Positions 1 through 11,698 of a DNA stretch of 64,000 nt are shown here, piece after piece. Under the pieces are notes generated by a model that saw nothing but the letters and a program-made list of their open reading frames with translations, was not told the DNA's origin and searched no databases. This DNA is from Pontederia crassipes (lineage: Eukaryota; Streptophyta; Magnoliopsida; Commelinales; Pontederiaceae): NCBI GenBank assembly GCA_030549335.1, contig CM060198.1:38387853-38451852 (forward strand), read 5' to 3'. Numbering within the stretch: the stretch's first letter is position 1; each line of letters opens with the position of its first letter. The translations under genes were made by a program, and so were the position numbers.

Positions 1-17
1 TTGGGGATTAGAGTCTT

Positions 18-105
18 AGAGTTAGGTTCAAAGCAATAAGTTATAGATACTTATTACAACCTTTGGGTGTCCTAAGAGGTGATAGATCTTTAGAACTTTA
101 ACTCC
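18..105. repeat. Long-range dyad inside the monomer
   Basis: AGAGTTAGGTTC at 18-29 is nearly the reverse complement of GAACTTTAACTCT at 93-105 (consensus; this copy has C at 105): 11 of the bases pair, with a 1-2 nt bulge. A second match, GGTTCAA at 25-31 with TTGAACC at 120-126, uses partly the same left arm, so the two foldings would compete. Both are visible in the consensus. Any in vivo folding is inference. Confidence 0.55.
35..55. repeat. Short inverted repeat (hairpin) in the monomer
   Basis: AATAAGT at 35-41 and ACTTATT at 49-55 are perfect inverted complements (7-bp arms, 7-nt loop). The arms are 7 bp in monomers with GCAATAAG and 6 bp in those with CTATAAG or ATATAAG. The dyad recurs in nearly every monomer, so it is spaced at 148 bp through the array. 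A structural role is inference. Confidence 0.7.
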
Positions 106-450
106 ATTTCAAACCGAAGTTGAACCGTTACAATCAAAGATAACGCTCTTGGGGATTAGAGTCTTAGAGTTAGGTTCAAAGCTATAAGTTATATATACTT
201 ATGACAACCTTTGGGTGTCCTAAGAGGTGATAGAGCTTCAGAACTTTAACTCTATTTCAAACCGAAGTTGAACCGTTACAATCAAAGATAACGCTCTTGG
301 GGATTAGAGTCTTAGAGTTAGGTTCAAAGCAATAAGTTATAGATACTTATTACAACCTTTGGGTGTCCTAAGAGGTGATAGAGCTTCAGAACTTTAACTC
401 TATTTTAAACCGAAGTTGAACTGTTACAATCAAAGATAACGCTCTTGGGG

Positions 451-1540
451 ATTAGAGTCTTTGAGTTAGGTTAAAAGCTATAAGTTATAGATACTTATTA
501 CAACCTTTGGGTGTCCTAAGAGGTGATAGATCTTTAGAACTTTAACTCTATTGCAATTCGAAGTTGAACCGTTACAATCAATGATAATGCTCTTGGGGAT
601 TAGAGACTTAAGTTAGGTTCAAAGCTATAAGTTATAGATACTTATTACAACCTTTGGGTGTCCTAAGAGGTGATAGATCTTTAGAACTTTAACTCCATTT
701 CAAACCGAAGTTGAACCGTTACGATCAAAGATAACGCTCTTGGGGATTAGAGTCTTAGAGTTAGGTTCAAAGCTATAAGTTATAGATACCTATGACAACC
801 TTTGGGTGTCCTAAGAGGTGATAGATCTTTAGAACTTTAACTCTATCTCAATCTGAAGTTGAACCGTTACAATCAAAGATAACGCTCCTCGGGATTAGAG
901 TCTTAGAGTTAGGTTCAAAGCTATAAGTTATGGATACTTATTACAACCTTTGGGTGTCCTAAGAGGTGATAGATCTTCAGAACTTTAACTCTATTTTAAA
1001 CCGAAGTTGAACCGTTACAATCAAACATAACGCTCTTGGGGATTAGAGTCTTTGAGTTAGGTTAAAAGCTATAAGTTATAGATACTTATTACAACCTTTG
1101 GGTGTCCTAAGAGGTGATAGATCTTTAGAACTTTAACTCTATTGCAATTCGAAGTTGAACCGTTACAATCAATGATAATGCTCTTGGGGATTAGAGACTT
1201 AAGTTAGGTTCAAACCTATAAGTTATAGATACTTATTACAACCTTTGGGTGTCCTAAGAGGTGATAGATCTTTAGAACTTTAACTCCATTTCAAACCGAA
1301 GTTGAACCGTTACAATCAAAGATAACGCTCTTGGGGATTAGAGTCTTAGAGTTAGGTTCAAAGCTATAAGTTATAGATACCTATGACAACCTTTGGGTGT
1401 CCTAAGAGGTGATAGATCTTTAGAACTTTAACTCTATCTCAATCTGAAGTTGAACCGTTACAATCAAAGATAACGCTCCTCGGGATTAGAGTCTTAGAGT
1501 TAGGTTCAAAGCTATAAGTTATGGATACTTATTACAACCT
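451..1540. repeat. 4-mer HOR, 591 bp, two tandem copies
   Basis: Markers repeat at exactly 591 bp (4x148-1): GAGTCTTTGAG at 455 and 1,046, GAGACTTAAG near 602 and 1,193, ACCTATGAC near 788 and 1,379, GCTCCTCGGG near 885 and 1,476, and ATGGATAC near 930 and 1,521. The missing base is the one-base deletion in the GAGACTTAAG monomer. The copies separate after about 1,540, where GATCTTCAG in the first becomes GATCTTTAG in the second. Confidence 0.85.
478..490. repeat. 13-bp palindrome CTATAAGTTATAG, variant-specific
   Basis: CTATAA-G-TTATAG is a perfect odd palindrome around a central G. It exists only in monomers with CTA at monomer positions 34-36. CAA-type monomers lose it but keep the longer AATAAGT/ACTTATT hairpin. 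This entry marks one clear example; many copies occur across the window. Confidence 0.75.
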
Positions 1541-2284
1541 TTGGGTGTCCTAAGAGGTGATAGATCTTTAGAACTTTAACTCTATTTCAAACCGAAGTTG
1601 AACCGTTACAATCAAAGATAACGCTCTTGGGGATTAGAGACTTAGAGTTAGGTTCAAAGCTATAAGTTATAGATACTTATTACAACCTTTGGGTGTCCTA
1701 TGAGGTGATAGATCTTTAGAACTTTAACTCTATTTCAAACCGAAGTTGAACCGTTACAATCAAAGATAACGCTCTTGGGGATTAGAGTCTTAGAGTTAGG
1801 TTCAAAGCTATAAGTTATAGATACTTATTACAACCTTTGGGTGTCCTAAGAGGTGATAGAGCTTCAGAATTTTAACTCTATTTCAAACCGAAGTTGAACC
1901 GTTACAATCAAAGATAACGCTCTTGGGGATTAGAGTCTTAGAGTTAGGTTCAAAGCAATAAGTTATAGATACTTATTACAACCTTTGGGTGTCCTAAGAG
2001 GTGATAGATCTTTAGAACTTTAACTCTATTTCAAACCGAAGTTGAACCGTTACAATCAAAGATTACGCTCTTGGGGATTAGAGTCTTAGAGTTAGGTTCA
2101 AAGCTATAAGTTATAGATACTTATTACAACCTTTGGGTGTCCTAAGAGGTGATTGAGCTTCAGAACTTTAACTCTATTTCAAACCGAAGTTGAACCGCTA
2201 CAATCAAAGATAACGCTCTTGGGGATTAGAGTCTTAGAGTTAGGTTCAAAGCAATAAGTTATAGATACTTATTACAACCTTTGG

Positions 2285-3611
2285 GTGTCCTAAGAGGTGA
2301 TAGATCTTTAGAACTTTAACTCTATTTCAAACCGAAGTTGAACCGTTACAATCAAAGATAACGCTCTTGGGGATTAGAGACTTAGAGTTAGGTTCAAAGC
2401 TATAAGTTATAGATACTTATTACAACCTTTGGGTGTCCTATGAGGTGATAGATCTTTAGAACTTTAACTCTATTTCAAACCGAAGTTGAACCGTTACAAT
2501 CAAAGATAACGCACTTGGGGATTATTGTCTTAGAGTTAGGTTCAAAGCTATAAGTTATAGATACTTATTACAACCTTTGGGTGTCCTAAGAGGTGATAGA
2601 TCTGTAGAACTTTAACTCTATTTCAAACCGAAGTTGAACCGTTACAATCAAAGATAACGCTCTTGGGGATTAGAGACTTAGAGTTAGGTTCAAAGCAATA
2701 AGTTATAGATACTTAGTACAACCTTTGGGTGTCCTAAGAGGTGATAGATCTTCAGAATTTTAACTCTATTTCAAACCGAAGTTGAACCGTTACAATCAAA
2801 TATAACGCTCTTAGGGATTAGAGTCTTAGAGTTAGGTTCAAAGCTATAAGTTATAGATACTTATTACAACCTTTGGGTGTCCTAAGAGGTGATAGAGCTT
2901 CAGAACTTTAACTCTATTTCAAACCGAAGTTGAACCGTTACAATCAAAGATAACGCCCTTGGGGATTATTGTCTTAGAGTTAGGTTCAAAGCTATAAGTT
3001 ATAGATACTTATTACAACCTTTGGGTGTCCTAAGAGGTGATAGATCTTTAGAACTTTAACTCTATTTCAAACCGAAGTTGAACCGTTACAATCAAAGATA
3101 ACGCTCTTGGGGATTAGAGTCTTAGAGTTAGGTTCAAAGCAATAAGTTATAGATACTTATTACAACCTTTGGGTGTCCTAAGAGGTGATAGATCTTCAGA
3201 ACTTTAACTCTATTTTAAACCGAAGTTGAACTGTTACAATCAAAGATAACGCTCTTGGGGATTAGAGTCTTAGAGTTAGGTTCAAAGCTATAAGTTATAG
3301 ATACTTATTACAACCTTTGGGTGTCCTAAGAGGTGATAGAGCTTCAGAATTTTAACTCTATTTCAAATCGAAGTTGAACCGTTACAATCAAAGATAACGC
3401 TCTTGGTGATTAGAGTCTTAGAATTAGGTTCAAAGCTATAAGTTATAGATACTTATTACAACCTTTGGGTGTCCTAAGAGGTGATAGATCTTTAGAACTT
3501 TAACTCTATTTCAAACCGAAGTTGAACCGTTACAATCAAAGATAACGCTCTTGGGGATTAGAGTCTTAGAGTCAAACCGAAGTTGAACCGTTACAATCAA
3601 AGATAACGCTC
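2285..3611. repeat. Segment duplicated at 7,227-8,553 (offset 4,942 bp)
   Basis: Rare markers here recur 4,942 bp later: GCACTTGGGGATTATTG (2,511 and 7,453), GATCTGTAG, ACTTAGTAC, GCCCTTGGGG, CTTGGTGATT, and the 61-bp truncated monomer (3,551 and 8,493). Homology stops at 3,612, where CTAGGGG replaces CTTGGGG. The offset equals 33x148+61-3, the three missing bases being one-base deletions of GAGACTTAAG monomers in between. About 1.33 kb is shared. Confidence 0.85.
3551..3611. repeat. Truncated 61-bp monomer, copy 1 of 5
   Basis: Monomer positions 1-22 are joined directly to 110-148, giving GAGTCAAACCG at the junction and removing 87 bp. Only one base of microhomology is visible. All five examples share the same junction, so this is one ancient deletion copied by array amplification. 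That makes it the best landmark for tracing HOR units. Confidence 0.95.
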
Positions 3612-4529
3612 TAGGGGATTAGAGTCTTAGAGTTAGGTTCAAAACTATAAGTTATAGATACTTATGACATCCTTTGGGTGTCCTAAGAGGTGATAGATAT
3701 TTAGAACTTTAACTCTATTTCAAACCGAAGTTGAACCATTACAATCAAAGATAACGCTCTTGGGGATTAGAGTCTTAGAGTTAGGTTCAAAGCAATAAGT
3801 TATAGATACTTATTACAACCTTTGGGTGTCCTAAGAGGTGATAGATCTTTAGAACTTTAACTCCATTTCAAACCGAAGTTGAACCGTTACAATCAAAGAT
3901 AACGCTCTTGGGGATTAGAGTCTTAGAGTTAGGTTCAAAGCTATAAGTTATATATACTTATGACAACCTTTGGGTGTCCTAAGAGGTGATAGATCTTTAG
4001 AACTTTAACTCTATTTCAAATCGAAGTTGAACCGTTACAATCAAAGATAACGCTCTTGGGGATTAGAGTCTTAGAGTTAGGGTCAAAGCTATAAGTTATA
4101 GAGACTTATTACAACCTTTGGGTGTCCTAAGAGGTGATAGAGCTTCAGAACTTTAACTCTATTTCAAACCGAAGTTGAACCGTTACAATCAAAGATAACG
4201 CTCTTGGGGATTAGAGTCTTAGAGTTAGGTTCAAAGCAATAAGTTATAGATACTTATTACAACCTTTGGGTGTCCTAAGAGGTGATAGAGCTTCAGAACT
4301 TTAACTCTATTTCAAACCGAAGTTGAACCGTTACAATCAAAGATAACGCTCTTGGGGATTAGAGTATTTGAGTTAGGTTAAAAGCTATAAGTTATAGATA
4401 CTTATTACAACCTTTGGGTATCCTAAGAGGTGATAGGTCTTTGGAACTTTAACTCTATTGCAATTCGAAGTTGAACCGTTACAATCAATGATAATGCTCT
4501 TGGGGATTAGAGACTTAAGTTTGGTTCAA

Positions 4530-7190
4530 AGCTATAAGTTATAGATACTTATTACGACCTTTGGGTGTCCTAAGAGGTGATAGATCTTTAGAACTTTAAC
4601 TCTATTTCAAACCGAAGTTGAACCGTTACAATCAAAGATAACGCTCTTGGGGATTAGAGTCTTAGAGTTAGGTTTAAAGCAATAAGTTATAGATACTTAT
4701 TACAACCTTTGGGTGTCCTAAGAGGTGATAGATCTTTAGAACTTTAACTCTATTTCAAACCGAAGTTGAACCGTTACAATCAAATATAACGCTCTTAGGG
4801 ATTAGAGTCTTAGAGTTAGGTTCAAAGCTATAAGTTATAGATACTTATTACAACCTTTGGGTGTCCTAAGAGGTGATAGAGCTTCAGAACTTTAACTCTA
4901 TTTCAAACCGAAGTTGAACCGTTACAATCATAGATAACGCTCTTGGGGATTAGAGTCTTAGAGTTAGGTTCAAAGCAATAAGTTATAGATACTTATTACA
5001 ACCTTTGGGTGTCCTAAGAGGTGATAGAGCTTCAGAACTTTAACTCTATTTCAAACCGAAGTTGAACCGTTACAATCAAAGATAACGCTCTTGGGGATTA
5101 GAGTATTTGAGTTAGGTTAAAAGCTATAAGTTATAGATACTTATTACAACCTTTGGGTATCCTAAGAGGTGATAGGTCTTTGGAACTTTAACTCTATTGC
5201 AATTCGAAGTTGAACCGTTACAATCAATGATAATGCTCTTGGGGATTAGAGACTTAAGTTTGGTTCAAAGCTATAAGTTATAGATACTTATTACAACCTT
5301 TGGGTGTCCTAAGAGGTGATAGATCTTTAGAACTTTAACTCCATTTCAAACCGAAGTTGAACCGTTACAATCAAAGATAACGCTCTTGGGGATTAGAGTC
5401 TTAGAGTTAGGTTCAAAGATATAAGTTATAGATACTTATTACAACCTTTGGGTGTCCTAAGAGGTGATAGAGCTTCAGAACTTTAACTCTATTTCAAACC
5501 GAAGTTGAACCGTTACAATCAAAGATAACGCTCTTGGGGATTAGAGTCTTAGAGTTAGGTTCAAAGCAATAAGTTATAGATACTTATTACAACCTTTGGG
5601 TGTCCTAAGAGGTGATAGATCTTTAGAACTTTAACTCTCTTGCAATTCGAAGTTGAACCGTTACAATCAATGATAACGCTCTTGGGGATTAGAGACTTAG
5701 AGTTAGGTTCAAAGCCATAAGTTATAGATACTTATTTCAACCTTTGGGTGTCCTAAGCGGTGATAGATCTTTAGAACTTTAACTCTATTTCAAACCGAAG
5801 TTGAACCGTTACAATCAAAGATAACGCTCTTGGGGATTAGAGTCTTAGAGTTAGGTTCAAAGCAATAAGTTATAGATACTTATTACAACCTTTGGGTGTC
5901 CTAAGAGGTGATAGAGCTTCAGAACTTTAACTCTATTTCAAACCGAAGTTGAACCGTTACAATCAAAGATAACGCTCTTGGGGATTAGAGTCTTAGAGTT
6001 AGGTTCAAAGATATAAGTTATAGATACTTATTACAACCTTTGGGTGTCCTAAGAGGTGATAGAGCTTCAGAACTTTAACTCTATTTCAAACCGAAGTTGA
6101 ACTGTTACAATCAAAGATAACGCTCTTGGGGATTATTGTCTTAGAGTTAGGTTCAAAGCTATAAGTTATAGATACTTATTACAACCTTTGGGTGTCCTAA
6201 GAGGTGATAGATCTTTAGATCTTTAACTCTATTTCAAACCGAAGTTGAACCGTTACAATCAAAGATAACGCTCTTGGGGATTAGAGTCTTAGAGTTAGGT
6301 TTAAAGCAATAAGTTATAGATACTTATTACAACCTTTGGGTGTCCTAAGAGGTGATAGATCTTTAGAACTTTAACTCTATTTCAAACCGAAGTTGAACCG
6401 TTACAATCAAATATAACGCTCTTAGGGATTAGAGTCTTAGAGTTAGGTTCAAAGCTATAAGTTATAGATACTTATTACAACCTTTGGGTGTCCTAAGAGG
6501 TGATAGAGCTTCAGAACTTTAACTCTATTTCAAACCGAAGTTGAACCGTTACAATCATAGATAACGCTCTTGGGGATTAGAGTCTTAGAGTTAAGTTCAA
6601 AGCAATAAGTTATAGATACTTATTACAACCTTTGGGTGTCCTAAGAGGTGATAGAGCTTCAGAACTTTAACTCTATTTCAAACCGAAGTTGAACCGTTAC
6701 AATCAAAGATAACGCTCTTGGGGATTAGAGTATTTGAGTTAGGTTAAAAGCTATAAGTTATAGATACTTATTACAACCTTTGGGTGTCCTAAGAGGTGAT
6801 AGGTCTTTGGAACTTTAACTCTATTGCAATTCGAAGTTGAACCGTTACAATCAATGATAATGCTCTTGGGGATTAGAGACTTAAGTTTGGTTCAAAGCTA
6901 TAAGTTATAGATACTTATTACAACCTTTGGGTGTCCTAAGAGGTGATAGATCTTTAGAACTTTAACTCCATTTCAAACCGAAGTTGAACCGTTACAATCA
7001 AAGATAACGCTCTTGGGGATTAGAGTCTTAGAGTTAGGTTCAAAGATATAAGTTATAGATACTTATTACAACCTTTGGGTGTCCTAAGAGGTGATAGAGC
7101 TTCAGAACTTTAACTCTATTTCAAACCGAAGTTGAACCGTTACAATCAAAGATAACGCTCTTGGGGATTAGAGTCTTAGAGTTAGGTTCA
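4530..7190. repeat. 11-mer repeat, offset 1,627 bp, in superblock I
   Basis: Positions about 4,530-5,560 recur at about 6,157-7,190. Markers are CTCTTAGGG (4,795 and 6,422), AATCATAGATAAC, GAGTATTTGAG (5,101 and 6,728) and GATAGGTCTTTGG. The same pair occurs in superblock II (22,968 and 24,595). It is the ancestor of the fuller tandem in superblock III. Confidence 0.75.
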
Positions 7191-8492
7191 AAGCTATAAG
7201 TTATAGATACCTATGACAACCTTTGGGTGTCCTAAGAGGTGATAGATCTTTAGAACTTTAACTCTATTTCAAACCGAAGTTGAACCGTTACAATCAAAGA
7301 TAACGCTCTTGGGGATTAGAGACTTAGAGTTAGGTTCAAAGCTATAAGTTATAGATACTTATTACAACCTTTGGGTGTCCTATGAGGTGATAGATCTTTA
7401 GAACTTTAACTCTATTTCAAACCGAAGTTGAACCGTTACAATCAAAGATAACGCACTTGGGGATTATTGTCTTAGAGTTAGGTTCAAAGCTATAAGTTAT
7501 AGATACTTATTACAACCTTTGGGTGTCCTAAGAGGTGATAGATCTGTAGAACTTTAACTCTATTTCAAACCGAAGTTGAACCGTTACAATCAAAGATAAC
7601 GCTCTTGGGGATTAGAGACTTAGAGTTAGGTTCAAAGCAATAAGTTATAGATACTTAGTACAACCTTTGGGTGTCCTAAGAGGTGATAGATCTTCAGAAT
7701 TTTAACTCTATTTCAAACCGAAGTTGAACCGTTACAATCAAATATAACGCTCTTAGGGATTAGAGTCTTAGAGTTAGGTTCAAAGCTATAAGTTATAGAT
7801 ACTTATTACAACCTTTGGGTGTCCTAAGAGGTGATAGAGCTTCAGAACTTTAACTCTATTTCAAACCGAAGTTGAACCGTTACAATCAAAGATAACGCCC
7901 TTGGGGATTATTGTCTTAGAGTTAGGTTCAAAGCTATAAGTTATAGATACTTATTACAACCTTTGGGTGTCCTAAGAGGTGATAGATCTTTAGAACTTTA
8001 ACTCTATTTCAAACCGAAGTTGAACCGTTACAATCAAAGATAACGCTCTTGGGGATTAGAGTCTTAGAGTTAGGTTCAAAGCAATAAGTTATAGATACTT
8101 ATTACAACCTTTGGGTGTCCTAAGAGGTGATAGATCTTCAGAACTTTAACTCTATTTTAAACCGAAGTTGAACTGTTACAATCAAAGATAACGCTCTTGG
8201 GGATTAGAGTCTTAGAGTTAGGTTCAAAGCTATAAGTTATAGATACTTATTACAACCTTTGGGTGTCCTAAGAGGTGATAGAGCTTCAGAATTTTAACTC
8301 TATTTCAAATCGAAGTTGAACCGTTACAATCAAAGATAACGCTCTTGGTGATTAGAGTCTTAGAATTAGGTTCAAAGCTATAAGTTATAGATACTTATTA
8401 CAACCTTTGGGTGTCCTAAGAGGTGATAGATCTTTAGAACTTTAACTCTATTTCAAACCGAAGTTGAACCGTTACAATCAAAGATAACGCTC

Positions 8493-8553
8493 TTGGGGAT
8501 TAGAGTCTTAGAGTCAAACCGAAGTTGAACCGTTACAATCAAAGATAACGCTC
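8493..8553. repeat. Truncated 61-bp monomer, copy 2 of 5
   Basis: Same GAGTCAAACCG junction; 4,942 bp after copy 1. Lies in superblock I and opens the first 22-mer HOR unit. Confidence 0.95.
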
Positions 8554-9470
8554 TTGGGGATTAGAGTCTTAGAGTTAGGTTCAAAGCTATAAGTTATATA
8601 TACTTATGACAACCTTTGGGTGTCCTAAGAGGTGATAGATCTTTAGAACTTTAACTCTATTTCAAACCGAAGTTGAACCGTTACAATCAAAGATAACGCT
8701 CTTGGGGATTAGAGTCTTAGAGTTAGGGTCAAAGCTATAAGTTATAGAGACTTATTACAACCTTTGGGTGTCCTAAGAGGTGATAGAGCTTCAGAACTTT
8801 AACTCTATTTCAAACCGAAGTTGAACCGTTACAATCAAAGATAACGCTCTTGGGGATTAGAGTCTTAGAGTTAGGTTCAAAGCAATAAGTTATAGATACT
8901 TATTACAACCTTTGGGTGTCCTAAGAGGTGATAGATCTTTAGAACTTTAACTCCATTTCAAACCGAAGTTGAACCGTTACAATCAAAGATAATGCTCTTG
9001 GGGATTAGAGTCTTAGAGTTAGGTTCAAAGATATAAGTTATAGATACTTATGACAACCTTTGGGTGTCCTAAGAGGTGATAGATCTTTAGAACTTTAACT
9101 CTATTTCAATCTGAAGTTGAACCGTTACAATCAAAGATAACGCTCCTCGGGATTAGAGTCTTAGAGTTAGGTTCAAAGCTATAAGTTATAGATACTTATT
9201 ACAACCTTTGGGTGTCCTAAGAGGTGATAGATCTTCAGAACTTTAACTCTATTTTAAACCGAAGTTGAACCGTTACAATCAAAGATAATGCTCTTGGGGA
9301 ATAGAGTCTTAGAGTTAGGTTCAAAGCTATAAGATATAGATACTTATTACAACCTTTGGGTGTCCTAAGAGGTGATAGATCTTTAGAACTTTAACTCTAT
9401 TTCAAACCGAAGTTGAACCGTTACAATCAAAGATAACGCTCTTAGGGATTAGAGTCTAAGAGTTAGGTTC

Positions 9471-9491
9471 AAAGCAATAACTTATACTTAT
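9471..9491. repeat. 144-bp monomer type with 4-bp deletion (13 copies)
   Basis: GCAATAACTTATACTTATT replaces GCAATAAGTTATAGATACTTATT, losing 4 bp and disrupting the AATAAGT hairpin arm. The C of GCAATAACTT lies at 9,475, 12,620, 15,913, 27,340, 40,461, 43,120, 45,779, 48,438, 51,098, 53,017, 55,677, 57,153 and 58,628. The spacings (3,145; 3,293; 2,659 three times; 4,579 between alternating copies; about 1,476) give the HOR periods directly. This entry marks the first copy. Confidence 0.9.
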
Positions 9492-10029
9492 TACAACCTT
9501 TGGGTGTCCTAAGAGGTGATAGAGCTTCAGAACTTTAACTCTATTTCAAACCGAAGTTGAACCGTTACAATAAAAGATAACGCTCTTGGGGATTATTGTC
9601 TTAGAGTTAGGTTCAAAGCTATAAGTTATAGATACTTATTACAACCTTTGGGTGTCCTAAGAGGTGATAGATCTTTAGAACTTTAACTCTATTTCAAACC
9701 GAAGTTGAACCGTTACAATCAAAGATAACGCTCTTGGGGATTAGAGTCTTAGAGTTAGTTTCAAAGCTATAAGTTATAGATACTTATGACAACCTTTGGG
9801 TGTCCTAAGAGGTAATAGATCTTTAGAACTTTAACTCTATTTCAAACCGAAGTTGAACCGTTACAATCAAAGATAACGCTCCTCGGGATTAGAGTCTTAG
9901 AGTTAGGTTCAAAGCTATAAGTTATGGATACTTATTACAACCTTTGGGTGTCCTAAGAGGTGATAGATCTTCAGAACTTTAACTCTATTTTAAACCGAAG
10001 TTGAACCGTTACAATCAAAGATAACGCAC

Positions 10030-10158
10030 TTGGGGATTAGAGTCTTAGAGTTATAGATACTTATTACAACCTTTGGGTGTCCTAAGAGGTGATAGATCTT
10101 TAGAACTTTAACTCTATTTCAAACCGAAGTTGAACCGTTACAATCAAAGATAACGCTC
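10030..10158. repeat. 129-bp monomer with 19-bp deletion, copy 1 of 5
   Basis: GAGTTATAGATAC replaces the normal 32 bases: 19 bp are lost between two AGTTA words (monomer positions 20-24 and 39-43), leaving one AGTTA. A deletion between short direct repeats points to replication slippage or microhomology repair. It was then copied with the HOR. Confidence 0.9.
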
Positions 10159-11637
10159 TTGGGGATTAGAGTCTTAGAGTTAGGTTCAAAGCTATAAGTT
10201 ATAGATATTTATTACAACCTTTGGGTGTCCTAAGAGGTGACAGAGCTTCAGAATTTTTACTCTATTTCAAATCGAAGTTGAACCGTTACAATCAAAGATA
10301 ACGCTCTTGGGATTAGAGTCTTACAGTTAGGTTCAAAGCTATAAGTTATAGATACTTATTACAACCTTTGGGTGTCCTAAGAGGTGATAGATCTTTAGAA
10401 CTTTAACTCTATTTCAAACCGAAGTTGAACCGTTACAATCAAAGATAACGCTCTTGGGGATTAGACTTTTAGAGTTAGGTTCAAAGATATAAGTTATAGA
10501 TACTTATGACAACCTTTGGGTGTCCTAAGAGGTGATAGAGCTTCAGAACTTTAACTCTATTTCAAACCGAAGTTGAACCGTTACAATCAAAGATAACGCA
10601 CTTGGGGATTATTGTCTTAGAGTTAGGTTCAAAGCTATAAGTTATAGATACTTATTACAACCTTTGGGTGTCCTAAGAGGTGATAGATCTGTAGAACTTT
10701 AACTCTATTTCAAACCGAAGTTGAACCGTTACAATCAAAGATAACGCTCTTGGGGATTAGAGACTTAGAGTTAGGTTCAAAGCAATAAGTTATAGATACT
10801 TAGTACAACCTTTGGGTGTCCTAAGAGGTGATAGATCTTCAGAATTTTAACTCTATTTCAAACCGAAGTTGAACCGTTACAATCAAATATAACGCTCTTA
10901 GGGATTAGAGTCTTAGAGTTAGGTTCAAAGCTATAAGTTATAGATACTTATTACAACCTTTGGGTGTCCTAAGAGGTGATAGAGCTTCAGAACTTTAACT
11001 CTATTTCAAACCGAAGTTGAACCGTTACAATCAAAGATAACGCCCTTGGGGATTATTGTCTTAGAGTTAGGTTCAAAGCTATAAGTTATAGATACTTATT
11101 ACAACCTTTGGGTGTCCTAAGAGGTGATAGATCTTTAGAACTTTAACTCTATTTCAAACCGAAGTTGAACCGTTACAATCAAAGATAACGCTCTTGGGGA
11201 TTAGAGTCTTAGAGTTAGGTTCAAAGCAATAAGTTATAGATACTTATTACAACCTTTGGGTGTCCTAAGAGGTGATAGATCTTCAGAACTTTAACTCTAT
11301 TTTAAACCGAAGTTGAACTGTTACAATCAAAGATAACGCTCTTGGGGATTAGAGTCTTAGAGTTAGGTTCAAAGCTATAAGTTATAGATACTTATTACAA
11401 CCTTTGGGTGTCCTAAGAGGTGATAGAGCTTCAGAATTTTAACTCTATTTCAAATCGAAGTTGAACCGTTACAATCAAAGATAACGCTCTTGGTGATTAG
11501 AGTCTTAGAATTAGGTTCAAAGCTATAAGTTATAGATACTTATTACAACCTTTGGGTGTCCTAAGAGGTGATAGATCTTTAGAACTTTAACTCTATTTCA
11601 AACCGAAGTTGAACCGTTACAATCAAAGATAACGCTC

Positions 11638-11698
11638 TTGGGGATTAGAGTCTTAGAGTCAAACCGAAGTTGAACCGTTACAATCAAAGATAACGCTC
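11638..11698. repeat. Truncated 61-bp monomer, copy 3 of 5
   Basis: Same junction, 3,145 bp after copy 2. The interval equals 21x148+61 minus the 19-, 4- and 1-bp deletions found inside it. Confidence 0.95.

Larger units (their letters stand above)
1..148 (+). repeat. Reference monomer of the 148-bp satellite
   Basis: This first copy defines the phase used here. In order it holds: TTGGGG (1-6); two copies of TTAGAGT at 8-14 and 16-22, an 8-bp internal tandem; AGGTTCAAAG (24-33); a variable trinucleotide at 34-36 (CAA here, CTA or ATA in many others); a TATA-rich dyad region (35-55); CCTTTGGGTGTCCTAAGAGG (60-79), the most constant segment; a dimorphic segment at 83-93, AGATCTTTAG here and AGAGCTTCAG in the other major class; and an A/T-run-rich 3' third (89-138) ending in AACGCTC. 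TTCAAA occurs twice, at 27-32 and near 108-113, so the two halves share short words. No start codon with a usable frame exists. Confidence 0.95.

Noticed and set aside
22-26. Telomere-like TTAGG, and TTAGGG in the CTCTTAGGGATTAG variant
   Set aside because: Single occurrences per monomer, not tandem 5- or 6-mers; they arise by one substitution of TTGGGG.
25-34. GGTTCAAAGC resembles a Pol III B box (tRNA or SINE origin)
   Set aside because: It matches only about 9 of 11 positions of the consensus, with no convincing A box at proper spacing and no terminator or tail, so chance is likely.
36-46. TATA box for transcription of the satellite
   Set aside because: TATAAG is part of an AT-rich dyad present in most copies, with no initiator or other promoter sign.
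1-148. CENP-B box
   Set aside because: TTCG occurs in some monomers (GCAATTCGAAG) but the required downstream A and CGGG are absent on either strand.
3551-3611. Transposon insertion or excision at irregular monomers
   Set aside because: All irregular monomers (61, 129, 132, 140, 144 and 149 bp) are explained by internal deletions or a one-base insertion; there is no foreign sequence or target-site duplication.
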